A stretch of 64,000 nucleotides of DNA from Nepenthes gracilis (lineage: Eukaryota > Streptophyta > Magnoliopsida > Caryophyllales > Nepenthaceae). The stretch spans positions 310,001 to 374,000 of the forward strand of contig BSYO01000004.1 of the NCBI GenBank assembly GCA_033239525.1. The letters run 5' to 3'. Below are positions 9,693 to 20,530 of this stretch, piece by piece; position 1 is the first letter of the stretch, and each line of letters opens with the position of its first letter. The notes below the pieces were generated by a model, which saw nothing but the letters and a program-made list of their open reading frames with translations, did no database searches and was not told the DNA's origin. The position numbers and the translations under genes were made by a program.

Positions 9693-11260
9693 ATGGTTAA
9701 TGCTAGAGCACGAGATAGTGCACCTATCAGAGACGCCCCTTCAAGCAGCAATTGCCCTCCTATGGATAGTCAGATGAATGATCACCCTGACTCTTGTGTC
9801 TGTGCGCTTGCGATGAAGATGGACAACATTTCTAAGGCCGTCCAGACCATATGCACATGGTTGGATGAGCCGCCAGAGGGAGCTCTGTCTTCGGCCTTCC
9901 AAATCGCAACATCTAGAAGAAGGAATAGGGGAGAGAAATGCCCCTCTAAGAAGATTTGTCAGCAAGATGATCATAGGACACTAGCAGCTTCAAGCAATAA
10001 AGTCTCACCGCGACTTGAAGGTTGCCTAAACTTTAGAGTTCGAGAGGATAGCCCAAAGAGGCGAAACTCTCAATACTCTTGTGATGATCGAGATCCTACT
10101 TATCAAGCAGGACCCTCTCGGAGTGAACGCCATCAAAGGATTGCGAGTCGCCTAGTTTCACAGGCTACGCAAAAACCTTCTGAATTGAGGAATTTCCTAA
10201 ATGAAAAGAGAAAGGTGGCTCCTCCACAAATTAAGGAGAAAGTAGAAAGAATTTGGCAGCGCGTTTTTGGACAAAACGTTGCAGGAAGATCTGTGGATTT
10301 GCGGAGATCTCCATTTACTATGGAGATCCGAACACATTCACTCTCGTACAAGTTTAAGATGCCGGCCATAGACCCATATGATGGAGGTAGCAACCCGATG
10401 AACCACATAGACCATTTTTACACTCTTATAAACTTTCAAGGTTTGGACAATGCAGTAATATGTTTGTGCTTCCCCTTAACACTCAAAGGAGATGCTTGAG
10501 TGTGGTTCTATCGGCTTCAACCAAATTCCATTCGTACGTTTTAGGATCTGGCCAACAGCTTTTTGTCTTAGTTTGCCTCCCGCCATAGGGAGGAAAAACA
10601 ACCATGGCACCTTGCTAGGGTTAAGCAAGGGACAAATGAAAGCTTGAAAAATTTTGAAGTCGGTTTACCACCGAGACCCAGAAGATATCAAAGCTCACCA
10701 AAGAGGTGAAGTTGAGTGCTTTTATATTGACTTTGGAGCCTAGGGATTTTTTCAAGCATTTGGCTCACAAGAACCAACAAACTTTCAAAGAGGTTAAAGA
10801 GATAGCTTGAGCCTATATAGCGGCCGAGGAGGCCAATGATGTGAAGAAGCCAAACCGGGAGAGTTTTTCCACCCAGAGGACGGTGGAAGGAAAGAGGAAG
10901 ACTGAGTACACATAGGTTCTCGTGGACAGAAGAAGTAGAAGAAGACTGAGCAGATAGCTCGAAAAGAGTTCAGGCCTTTGAATCTGACTCCCTTGAACGA
11001 CTCCCGCATCAACATCCTGATACAAATTTGGGATGAAAAATTCTTTCAATGGCCAAAAGCGTTGAAAAATCCGGATGGATGAGATTAGTCAAAGTACTTT
11101 CTTACCATCGGTGTGGAGGTCATAATACTAAAGATTGTTGGATGCTACAAAAAGAAATTGACAAGTTGATCCGAAAAAGTCATCTCAACAGTTTCCTGTA
11201 GGGTACCGGATAAACATTTGGAGAAGCAGATGGAGATGAGGCTTAACCGCCGAAAAACCG
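9693..11260 (+). pseudogene. Tat-1 gag (broken)
   Basis: Starts at an ATG 9693 and reads 268 codons before a TGA at 10497. The N-terminal third is polar and low in order; the capsid-like part includes RRSPFTMEIRTHSLSYKFKM, DPYDGGSNPMNHIDHFYTL, and CFPLTLKGDA, then VWFYRLQP right after the stop, all matching the retrotransposon gag domain and the same region of Tat-2. Later pieces in other frames include LTLEPRDFFKHLAHKNQQTF (10732), and a nucleocapsid-like YHRCGGHNTKDCW (about 11104) followed by KEIDKLIRKSHLNSFL. The protein would pack element RNA in virus-like particles. Several stops and frameshifts make it non-functional. Confidence 0.85.
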
Positions 11261-11276
11261 AGTAGCAGTTGAGGCT

Positions 11277-11586
11277 GTGAATATGATTTCAACACAACCA
11301 GTCCGAGATGACATGTCGGAGAGCTCGAAGATGATTGTTGGGCTCAAAAAGCCAAGGATAGAAATCAGGGAAGGTGTCATTAGCTTTAGTAATGAGGATA
11401 TGGCTCATGTAACTTTCCCCATTCTTGATCTTTTGGTTGTAACTGCACTCATTTTTGATGGAAGCATAGACTATCAGATGAAATGAGTTTTCGTTGATAA
11501 TGAAAGTTCGAGAAATTTGCTCTACATTGATGCGTACTTTAAGTTAGGATTAAAAATAAGCCCGATGAAAGCTACTGAAGGACCCT
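11277..11586 (+). pseudogene. Tat-1 aspartic protease, 5' part (interrupted by Chromo-1)
   Basis: Reads PRIEIREGVISFSNEDMAHV, then ALIFDGSIDYQMK, a stop, and FVDNESSRNLLYIDAYFKLG in the same frame. VDNESS replaces the usual DNGSS active-site triad of Tat proteases (compare IDNGSS in Tat-2). The reading reaches 11586 and resumes at 20172 beyond Chromo-1. Confidence 0.75.
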
Positions 11587-12005
11587 TGATGCGGACATAT
11601 GAGACAAAAATTTACTTTGATTTGCCTTTCAAATTATATTTGATTTTATTTTCATTGTAACTTTGATTATTAATTAGATTTGATTTGGTTTTGTTTATTT
11701 AGTAGAAATTTGATTTGATTTTTCTTTGATTCTATTTTTCAATTAGGAGTTATTTGGTAATGATTTTATTTTTAATTTTCTTAGGCATCGGGTTCTTTAT
11801 ATAAGAACCCCTACTTTTATTATTTAAGGACATTGATAAATATTTTAAAATATTGAATGCGATCAAGTGTTTGTGACCTACTTCCCCTCCACCCCCTTGG
11901 TTTTTTTCTTTTTCTTATCTCTACCTTTCTGGTCTCTCTTTCTCATCTCTACCCGTCTAATATCTCTTTCTTGTCTCTCTTCCATACCTTCTCCTCCCTA
12001 CATCA
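11587..12005 (+). repeat. Chromo-1 5' LTR
   Basis: 419 bp, TGATGCGGACATATGAG to CTCCCTACATCA. A TATA-like TTTATATAAGAACCCC lies near 11795-11811, so transcription would start near 11830. The homologous 3' copy is 384 bp, differing by substitutions and small gaps, notably in the pyrimidine-rich right third. Confidence 0.9.
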
Positions 12006-12008
12006 AAC

Positions 12009-12020
12009 TGGTATCAGAGA
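12009..12020 (+). other. Chromo-1 primer binding site
   Basis: TGGTATCAGAGA three bases after the LTR, complementary to the 3' end of initiator tRNA-Met. It differs from the TGGCGCCGT-type of the surrounding Tat-1, as expected for a separate element. Confidence 0.85.
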
Positions 12021-13605
12021 TAAAATCTTACCCTTTTTTTTTGCCTTTAGCAATATCACCACCCCACCAGTAACAGTATCATCCCCACCAGTAACATCCT
12101 CATCCCCACTAGCAACGTTACCACATTCACCCCCACCATCCCTTGTCCAACATACCACATTCACCAGCAACATTGTCGACTTTGCCGCCCCACCGTCCTG
12201 CACCATCACATCTAGTTCGAATCTCCTTCCAGCAGGCAACATATCATCAATTTCTATTTTTCAATTATTTTACGGAGAAAAAAAGATATAATTTTTTTTT
12301 TGTCTCTGTAGAAAAAAAACAAAAACAAAAACAGAAGAAATAAAATAGAGAAATCAAAGATGAAAAACATCCCACGAAATAGCAATCCCCACTAGACTAA
12401 GCAGTTATAGTCGGTGCCGCCGCCACAGCAGGAGGTAGAACCTGTCGCCGCCACAAACCATCCTCTACGTCACCACTAACCACCACCTCTCCGGTTACCG
12501 CCAAACCAAATCAAGTCCAAAACAACCATCCAAACCACCCGCGTTCATCTTCTCCACCCAAATCACCCAAACCCTAATCGACTACTCACCCTAAACCTAA
12601 TCGACCATTCACTCGAAACCCAACACCCAAGATCCACCACCATTAGCTACATCAAACCCTAACCAGACTCCTGAACCGAAACCCCACCAAACCCTAGCCG
12701 CCACCTTTCTTCAAAGAGAGAGAAACAAAAAAAACAAAAGTGAGTAGAGAGAGAGAAGGCTCGAATCAGATTAAGCTGATTCTTTGTCGCCATCCTCGTT
12801 GCCTTCCACTTCTTCGTTCTCAGCTTCACCTTCTTCGTCTACGCTCGTCTTCATCATCGCCTTCATCGCCATTGCCATCGCCGTCGCCTAACCAAGCAAG
12901 TGTCGTTGTCGCCGCCTGGAGAGGAGGACGTGCACTAAGCAGTTCCTTCACTCTCTCCGCGTCTGTGTTGAAGGGGTCAGGGGCCTACGCCGCCCGTGAT
13001 TTAACTTAAAAAAAACATTGGAAAAAAAAAAGAGAAAAAAAAAGAGCAAAAAAAAAGAGGAAAACAATAATCGAGAAAAAAAAAGAAAAAAAAGAGAGAA
13101 AAAACAAAACAAAAAAAGGAGAGAGAAAAAAAACATCAAATAAAATTCAGACATTAGCAGATCCCTATTACAAGACAGTCTCAAACAAGTGGGTCAGATC
13201 ATTTCCAAGGCAGTCTCAACAAGCGGGTCAGATCATTTTCAGGTGTGTTTGTTCCATTTTCTTTTAAGTAGCATATTTTGCTTATCTTTAATAGCATTTA
13301 GTTTTATTTACGTGTGCCACTTTATTTTCACAAAAAAAAAAAAAAAAAAAAATTCTTTCATGTCCTCTCACTACCTTTACATTTGACATACAATTATTGC
13401 AATTGATTTTTCATTTATCATTTTAATAGATTAGCAATACTAGTTTGCATAATTTGAACAATACAAAATCTCACCAGAAAAATTTTTTTTTGATTGATTT
13501 GGATTGTCTCGATTGTTTATTGATCTCAACTCCGTTAAGCTGTATTGGTTTTATATGCACTTATAAAGTGGTCGAATTATTTCCCATAATACCCCCGACT
13601 TAATC
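12021..13605 (+). other. Chromo-1 leader: long untranslated, homopolymer-rich
   Basis: About 1.6 kb between primer site and gag start. 12050-12240 is C/A-rich, 12360-12720 is C-rich with several AAACCCTA words like plant 5' leaders, 12740-13009 is an open but Ser/Leu-rich frame over codon-like repeats, 13010-13135 is almost pure A with scattered G, and 13332-13351 is an A20 run. No transposon motif is seen. It may include transduced host sequence, but that is inference. Confidence 0.4.
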
Positions 13606-13995
13606 ATGGATTCTAACCAATTTAAAACTTTGAGTCAACTATTAGCCCAATAAGCTTCCCACCAACAATAATTGCAAGACCACCCAATGGCCATTCAAAC
13701 TAATCTAGCTACGGCTCGTCAAACCAATTTAGACCTCGCAAATTGAATTGTCACTTTGAAAATAGAGCTTGACTCATCAGATGCTGACAACTCCGACACA
13801 TCCCATAATAAGGTTCACCGACGCACCGATGCAGACAAGGTAGTTAAGCCCCTCATAGACGCAATTACAGACCCCGACTGTTACTGGTCTCATTGCGATG
13901 GACATTTCAACACCACCAACCCAACTGAGGCCCCGGAAGAGCAACCGTATAATTCAGCCGCCTCGGAAATATCAAGACTACGTATAGTAATATAA
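13606..13995 (+). pseudogene. Chromo-1 gag fragment (N-terminal)
   Basis: From the ATG at 13606 one frame reads MDSNQFKTLSQLLAQ, then stops are met (TAA at 13651) but protein-like text goes on: AIQTNLATARQTNLDLAN and, from 13756, KIELDSSDADNSDTSHNKVH to 13995. The helical, Gln/Leu-rich opening is typical of gag heads. It ends where A/T-rich LTR-like sequence of another element begins, so capsid and zinc knuckle of this gag are missing. Confidence 0.45.
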
Positions 13996-14256
13996 AGATA
14001 TATAGTACTGTGAGTTATATACATATATATATTGTTAGTGCTGCTCATTATTATTTTTCCCATTTTAGTCTTATTGATATAGTTGGGATTAGTTACTTGG
14101 CTGCTGTTTTTTTCTCCTTCTCTATCTACTCTCTCTGCCTCTTTCTTCTTCCCTGCCTCTCGTTCTTCCCTCACCCAGAACTCTTCCTTCCTTTGCTTTG
14201 TCTAAATTCAGTGGGACACGTGAAGCTTGTATCAGTTTGGTGCTTTCATTGAGACC
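13996..14256 (+). other. LTR-derived leader and primer site of a second chromovirus
   Basis: The A/T-rich stretch TATATACATATATATATTG (about 14014) passes into a pyrimidine-rich tract (14100-14195) and then TTGTATCAGTTTGGTGC (14228-14244), a primer-site-like sequence, and an ATG at 14257. This is the normal U3/R-U5-primer-gag order of an LTR element, but no left LTR end and no partner LTR are present. It therefore looks like the front of a second element joined into Chromo-1. Confidence 0.5.
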
Positions 14257-15326
14257 ATGGCTGAGGGTATGACGACGAGGTACAAAGCTCACGATGAATC
14301 CATTGCGAGCATCATGCAGGAACTAAAGGAGTATGCCGACCGCATCTCCACCCTTTCCACCACCACCAAACAAATTCAGCAATCTTTCAGTGACTTCCAA
14401 CAAACCCTCACGAAGATGCGACAATCCCTAAATCGACTGGAATGACAGTCCCTAGCAACATCAAATCCCCCTCTCCTACCCACTCCTCTCCTACCCACTC
14501 CGTCCGCCTTCACACTTTCATCAGGCGGCACTTCCTTCAACACAACTCCTGGTTCCACTATTATCGCCTCCAACCGACTCCGATTCGCAAATCTCTTCGC
14601 ATATTCAACTTTCCAAACTTGAAATCCCGTTTTTCACCTGGTGATAACGTTACCAGCTGGCTCTTCCAGATTGAACGGTTCTTTTTGTTCCATGGTACAC
14701 TACCTGACCAGAAATTGACGGTGGCAGCCTTTTACATGTCGGGTGCTGCACTACAGTGGTACCGATGGATGCATGCTATCCACCAGTTATCCACCCGGGA
14801 GGCATTTGCACCGGACCTAGAGCTACGATTTGGACCATCTTCTTACTTGAACCCTGAGGCCACCTTGTACAAATTACGACAAAGAACCACGGTGATGGCT
14901 TATATGACGGAATTTGAATCACTGTCGACTCGGACCCCAGGATTATCAACCACAAATCTATTGAATTGTTTCATCTCGGGTCTCAAGGATGATATCCGTC
15001 GATAACTTCTCCTATTGAAGCCTGCGACCTTATCGGATGCAATTGGAATGGCCAAATTGGTGGAAGAAAAGATGGAAGCCTATCGAACGAGCTGGCACCG
15101 GTCACAATTATTCATGACCATTACTAATCCTGTTCCAGTGACGGTAAAACCCCCTCTTCCCAAATTACCTATCAAAAAATTGACACAAACTGAAATGGTT
15201 GTCCAGCGAGCAAGGGGCTTGTGTTTCAATTGTGATGAAAAGTTTACTCCAAGCCATCGTTGCAATCCTCCAAAATTTTTATGTATGTTGGCTGAAGATG
15301 AGGGAGGTATCTTACCTGGGCTTTAA
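14257..15326 (+). pseudogene. Second gag in Chromo-1 (capsid and zinc knuckle)
   Basis: MAEGMTTRYKAHDESI opens the frame (a coiled-coil-like head to 14445), a frameshift leads to 14442-15005 with FSPGDNVTSWLFQIERFF, AAFYMSGAALQWYRWM and LELRFGPSSYLNPEATLYKL, a classic retrotransposon gag capsid. After a stop at 15003, 15015-15326 continues with TLSDAIGMAKLVEEKMEAYR and ends with the zinc knuckle GLCFNCDEKFTPSHRC. One frameshift and one stop only, so it is less decayed than Tat-1. Confidence 0.88.
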
Positions 15327-15329
15327 AAT

Positions 15330-17500
15330 CTTGAAGCAGTTTCAGAGGAGACAGAGTATGAGACTGATCGTCTCCAGGAAGCTGATCCAACCCCACCATC
15401 ACCAAAAGCTATTCCAACCATTTTCTTCATGCCCTGGAGGACATTTCATCCCTTCCACATTGGGTTTGCAAGGTACCATCTCGGGACAACCTATGGTTAC
15501 TTTAGCAGATAGTGGATCCACTCACAATTTTCTACAAACATTCATGGCTAAGTATTTCGGGCTTTTGATTGAGCCCTTTCATCACCTCAATGTTACCGTG
15601 GGAAATGGTGCTTCACTTAGATATGAAGGTTTATGTACAAAGGTTTCGGTTACATTGAGGCAAGCCTGTTTTGCGGTTGACTTATATTTGTCACCAATTT
15701 ATGATGCTAATATGGTGTTTGAAGTACGGTGGCTTGCTACCACTGGCCCAGTGCTGTTTGATTATCATTCACTTTGGATGAGTTTTGATCATGCCGGGAC
15801 AAGACTCACCTTACACGGGTTACCGCTGGCTTCAGTATCCACCATGACACTGGGACAATTGAAAAGAGATGACTCTACCCAGTCAGTAGCCTCCTACTTC
15901 CAACTAACTATCCTTCTTACGCAGGATACAAACCAGGCCACTCTTATTGCTACTTCCTTGGACTCCACCGAATTTTCCTCAGAAGCTACTCCACAAATTA
16001 CCCAAACACTCGGCCACATACTCTCTTCTTTTGCTGACATCTTTGAACTTCCACATGGATTACCTCCACAACGATCCACTGATCATCATATTCCCCTCAA
16101 ACCAAACGCTGAACCGGTAAATGTCAAACCATATCTCTACCTGCATTTCCAAAAGACAGAAATGGAACGGCTGATTCGTGAAATGCTCACGGAAGGAATC
16201 ATCCAGCTGAGTACTAGCCCATTTTCTTCTCCAGTTTTGTTGGTCAAAAAGAAGGATGGTAGTTGACGTTTTTGTGTGGACTACCGAGCACTTAACGCGA
16301 TCATCATTAAAGATCGGTTTCCCATACCCACTGTGGATGAATTGTTAGACAAGCTACATGGAGCTTGTGTATTTTCCAAGCTGGATCTCCGATCTAGGTA
16401 CCACCAGATGAGGATGCAGGCTGCCGATGTCCACAAGATAGCTTTCAGGACTCATGAAGGCCATTATGAGTTCCTAGTGTTGCCTTTTGGTCTCTCAAAC
16501 ACTCCTTCCACTTTCCAGTCTGAGATGAACAATATTTTTCACTCTGCCCTCTAGAAATTTGTACTCAAGTTTTTTGACGATATTCTGATCTACAGCCCAA
16601 CATGGGAACTGCACTGTGACCACCTTACACAGGTGCTTCAAATTTTGAGGGACTAAAAATTCTATGCTAAGCACAGCAAGTGTGAGTTTGGGCGCACTTC
16701 CATTTCTTACTTGGGACACATTGTCTCAGCCAAAGGAGTCGAAGTTGATCCTGCCAAAATCACGGCTGTACAAAGGTGGCCAGAACCTACCACCGTGAAA
16801 CAGCTGCGTGGATTCTTGGGATTAGCTAGATACTACCGCAGATTTGTAGCACGTTATGCCCAAATCACAGCACCACTCACCCAATTGCTACGGAAGGATG
16901 CATTTATCTGGTCTCCGGAAGCCACAACAGCCTTCAGTGCCCTCAAACATGCTCTCACCACTATACATGTTTTGACTCTATCCGATTTTTCCAAACCATT
17001 CACCCTCCAACCGATGCATCTGGAAATGGTGTTGGTGCTGTATTGATGTAAGTAGGGCACCCGATTGCCTTCTTTAGCAAATAGCTAAGTCCCAGATTGC
17101 AAGGTGCTTTTACTTACATTCGAGAGCTTTGTGCCATCACTGAAGCAGTAAAGAAATGGGGACAATATTTGCTAGGGGTGAAATTTCTTATCCAAACTGG
17201 CCATCAGCCACTTAAAGTTCTCTTAAGCTAGACCATACACACTCCGGAGCAGCAACGGTGGATGACCAAGCTTCTGGGATATGAATTTGAGATCATTTAC
17301 AAACCTGGCAAGGAGAATGGTCCAGCAGATGCTTTATCTAGGCTTCCAGAGGCATCCTGTCAAACCTTGTGCGCCTCTTCACGACCAGTGGTGGACTTGA
17401 TCTCTGCTCTTCGCAGCTTTTATACAAAAAATTCAGCTTCCTCTGAGTTGTTAGCTGCCATACAGACTCGACCAGGTGATTTTCCACACTATTTAGTATG
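15330..17500 (+). pseudogene. Chromo-1 pol: protease, reverse transcriptase, RNase H
   Basis: Protease: VTLADSGSTHNFLQTFMAKY near 15498 keeps the DSG active site. RT: HHIPLKPNAEPVNVKPY (16085), SSPVLLVKKKDGS, a stop at 16264, [35 protein letters not shown] (motif A), [16 protein letters not shown] (motif B), and KFFDDILIYSP near 16570 (motif C, FDD in place of the common VDD). Thumb: GHIVSAKGVEVDPAKI and LRGFLGLARYYRRFV. RNase H follows in a shifted frame after 17030: HPIAFFSK, KVLLS, then [20 protein letters not shown] at 17277. At least six stops or shifts. These enzymes copy element RNA into DNA. Confidence 0.9.
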
Positions 17501-18565
17501 AGATGGGCTAGTTTGCTTCAAGGGGCGCCTCCTAGTCCCCACTGAGTCGGCTTTGCAACACCTCATCCTACATGAGTACCATGATTCTCCCATAGGGGGC
17601 CATGCGGGTTTCCAGCACACTCTCGCTCGGATAGCAGCCAATTTTTACTAGCCACACATGCACAACAACATCCGTGAATACGTCTCCCAGTTGCACTACC
17701 TCCAACAAGCCAAATCTCTTACTATGCCACCTGCGGGTCAGCTACAACCCCTATCCATCCCGGTAAAAATTTGGGACTCCATATCCATGGACTTTATCAC
17801 ACATCTGCCGACCTCCAACGGAAAAATTGTCATCTTCGTGGTTGTGGACAGGCTCTCCAAGTATGCTCATTTCTCAGCACTTCACTCCCAGTTCACGGCA
17901 GAAGACCTCGTCCACGTCTTCATTAAGGAGATCAGCAAATTGCATGGTATGCCTACTGAAATTATCTCTGACCGTAACCCTATATTCATGAGCAAATTTT
18001 GGAAGGAATTCTTCCGATTGCAGGGCACTGCACTATACCATAGCAACTCTTACTATCCTTAAACGGATGGTCAAACAGAAGTTGTCAATCGCTGTTTAGA
18101 AGACTACCAACGTTGTTTCGTGTCTGACAATCCTTCCACCTGGCTGCGACTCTCACCGTGGGCAGAATGGAGTTATAATACTGCGTGGCACTCATCCATC
18201 AAAATGAGCCCCTTTGAGGTTGTGTATAGCATCCCACCTCCTTCTGTGGCAAACTACCATCAAGGCACCTCTCCAATTGCAACCGTGGATGACCTGCTCA
18301 CCACCAGAGCCTCATTGCTTACCGGCTTAAAGCAAATCTCCAACGAGCCCAACTACGCATGAAAAATCAAGCAGATGCGCATCGTTCAGACAAGGAATTC
18401 TAGGTGGGCGACTGGGTTTATGTCAAACTACAACCGTATCGGCAATCCACCGTCGCCCACCGGTAGTCCAATAAACTAGCCAAACAGTATTACAGACCTT
18501 TTTGCATTACGGAACGCATTGGATCAATAGCATACCGCTTGAACCTTCCTGCCTGTTGATACTAT
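17501..18565 (+). pseudogene. Chromo-1 first integrase (zinc, catalytic core, GPF-like end)
   Basis: The zinc region reads YVSQLHYLQQAKSLTMP near 17680; both cysteines expected before QQAK are replaced by Leu. The core keeps all three acidic positions: SISMDFITHLP (17783), EIISDRNPIFMSKFW (17959) and, after a stop at 18060, GQTEVVNRCLEDYQRCF. Then WAEWSYNTAWHSSIKMSPFE and, in a shifted frame, YYRPFCITERIGSIAYRLNL near 18490, the GPF-type tail. The reading ends near 18555 inside this tail and another integrase begins within a few bases. Confidence 0.88.
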
Positions 18566-18567
18566 GT

Positions 18568-19650
18568 TAGAGCTTCCATGTACCCCTAAGAAACATGATT
18601 CTATTTTTGTCGTTGTGGATCGTTTTTTTTAAAATGGCCCACTTCATTCTTTGTAACAAGACTGCTGATACTTCTCGAGTTGCTCGCCTTTACTTCACTG
18701 AAATTGTCAAGTTATATGGTCTTCCTCAGACTATTGTTTTTGATAGTGATGTTCGTTTTACCACCCATTTTTGGAGGACCCTATGGCACATGATTGGTAC
18801 CAAACTAAATTTTTTTTACCGCATACCACCCTCAAATAGATGGTCAAATTGAAGTCGTCAATCACAATCTAGGTAACTTATTACAGTGTCTTGTCCAGGA
18901 GCATCTATAGAAATTGGGACTTGATCCTTCCCACCGCCCAACTTGCATATAATAGCTCTTTTAATAGATCCACGGTATGAGTTCATTTGAAATTATACAT
19001 GGTTACAAATCCCAAAACCATTGGACCTTATCCAAATGTCTCTACATGTTAGTGTGTCTATGACGGTCAAAACTTTTGCACAGCACCTTCATGATTTACA
19101 TATCGAGATTAATAAATAATTGGAGGCAAGCAATACTTCCTACAAACTTCACGCTAATTCACATAAAAGAAATGTTGAATTTCATGTAGGAGATTATGTT
19201 ATGGTTTGAATTAGACTAGAGCGATGCCTACCTACGCATGTCTCTAAATTGCAGACTTATAGTTCTGCTCAATTTAAAATTTTATAGTGCATTGGATCAA
19301 ATGCATATATTATTGATATTCCATATCATTTTAGTTTTCATCATACTTTCAATATTGAATATTTAATTAATTATAAAGGCGACTTTTTTCCACCTATTGA
19401 TCCTTTTGTCGCCACCCCAGGTGTGCCACTGCTTGACTATCCATCCACTCCTGCGCCACTTCCCTCCCTCCTGGCACACCATAATAAAATTGATATTATT
19501 TTAGATGAACAGATTATGTTTACGAGGGATGGAGCTATTCAACGCTTCCTTATATGTTGGGTTGGCAGACCAGAGTTTGAGAATACTTGGATCTCTTGAG
19601 AGGAACTACAACAGTTTAACCCAAATCTTTTGGAGTTTTATCAGAATTAG
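18568..19650 (+). pseudogene. Second integrase core plus chromodomain, joined to the first
   Basis: Begins LPCTPKKHDSIFVVVDRFF (about 18572-18630), which is a position upstream of the first catalytic Asp region, so the core is started anew. Then ARLYFTEIVKLYGLPQTIVF, FDSDVRFTTHFWRTLWHM (18740), YHPQIDGQIEVVNHNLGNLL (18825, shifted), SSFEIIHGYKSQNHW, and at 19480-19650 the chromodomain ILDEQIMFTRDGAIQRFLIC, CWVGRPEFENTWIS, a stop, EELQQFNPNLLEFYQN. Its codon style and residues differ from the first integrase, so it comes from another chromovirus lineage. A chromodomain tethers integrase to modified histone tails. Confidence 0.85.
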
Positions 19651-19778
19651 TAGGATTGTACTTTTTTAGGCCCTAATTCAATTCCTTCCAGAGATATCGA
19701 TTACTCCGTCAGCTTTCAACCCCTCTTTACACGAGTCTATTACCGTTGCCGAAGGGTTGCACAGCTGCTCAGCCGTTC

Positions 19779-19787
19779 GGGGAGAAT
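19779..19787 (+). other. Chromo-1 polypurine tract
   Basis: GGGGAGAAT directly before the TGATG start of the 3' LTR. It is the primer for plus-strand DNA synthesis and confirms the LTR edge. Confidence 0.7.
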
Positions 19788-20171
19788 TGATGTGGACATC
19801 CGAGACAAAGATTTGTTTTGATTTGCCTTCCAAATTATATTTGATTTTATTTTCATAACAGTTTTGATTATTAATTAGATTTGATTTTGTTTATTTAGTA
19901 GAAATTTGATTTTATTTCTCTTTGATTCTATTTTCCAACTAGAAATTATTTGGTGGTGATTTTATTTTCAATTTTCTAAGGCATCGGGTTCTCTATATAA
20001 GAACCTCCACTTCTATTGCTTAAGGACATTGATGAATATTTTGAAACATTGAATGCGATCAAGTGTTTATGACCTCCTTCCTCTTCTCCCCCTTGGTTTT
20101 TTCTCTTTCTTGTCTCTACCATCTAATATCTCTTTATTGTATCTCTTCCCTACCTTCCCCTCCCTACATCA
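19788..20171 (+). repeat. Chromo-1 3' LTR
   Basis: 384 bp, TGATGTGGACATCCGAG to CTCCCTACATCA, homologous to 11587-12005 over its length. The right edge is fixed by resumption of the Tat-1 protease reading (PLYKLDNELVPVQG) at 20174. Confidence 0.9.
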
Positions 20172-20530
20172 ACCCCTCTACAAACTGGACAATGAGTTAG
20201 TGCCAGTACAGGGAGTCATCCAACTTGAAATAATATTAGGAACGTATCCAAGGATCACTTCCAAGATGCTCTCTTTCTTGGTAGTAAATTTTCCATCTGT
20301 CTATAAAGTTATTCTTGAATAACCTTGTTCAACAGTTTTTGGAGATGTAACTTCAATTCCACATTTAAAGATGAAATTCCCGACTCTATTCAGTGTGGGA
20401 GAAGTTCTTGGAGACCAAATGGCCAGTCGGACATGCTATTTGTCCCAAATTAAGCAGACACCTCCCGGTCAACCAATAGAAGACCTTGACTTCCGTGACG
20501 AAACCACATTTATGAAAACTTAATCTGGAG
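20172..20530 (+). pseudogene. Tat-1 protease, 3' part, and link to RT
   Basis: Continues the protease after Chromo-1 with PLYKLDNELVPVQGVIQLEI, TYPRITSKMLSFLVVNFPSV and a stop at 20320, then SIPHLKMKFPTLFSVGEVLG in the same style as Tat-2 (HLKMKFPTPFGVGEVLG near 38590). The match between the two elements makes the assignment safe although the active site is on the other side of the insertion. Confidence 0.75.

Larger units (their letters stand above)
11587..20171 (+). mobile_element. Chromo-1: chimeric chromovirus-type Ty3/gypsy element inside Tat-1
   Basis: LTRs 11587-12005 and 19788-20171 have matching ends (TGATG...CATCA). A TGGTATCAGAGA primer site follows the left one and a purine run GGGGAGAAT precedes the right one. 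Flanks ACCCT (11582-11586) and ACCCC (20172-20176) are the target duplication with one change. The body is a mosaic: own leader and gag start (12021-13995), then a second element's LTR-derived leader, gag, protease, RT, RNase H and integrase (about 13996-18565), then part of a second integrase and a chromodomain (18568-19650) before the 3' LTR. All frames are broken. Confidence 0.85.

Noticed and set aside
12540..12700. AAACCCTAA words as telomeric repeats
   Set aside because: Only isolated copies, not a tandem run of the seven-base plant telomere unit.
12740..13009. Open frame of 89 codons in the Chromo-1 leader
   Set aside because: Ser/Leu/Pro repeats from TCT/TCG/CCA-like tracts; no motif. 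Noted only as possible host-derived leader.
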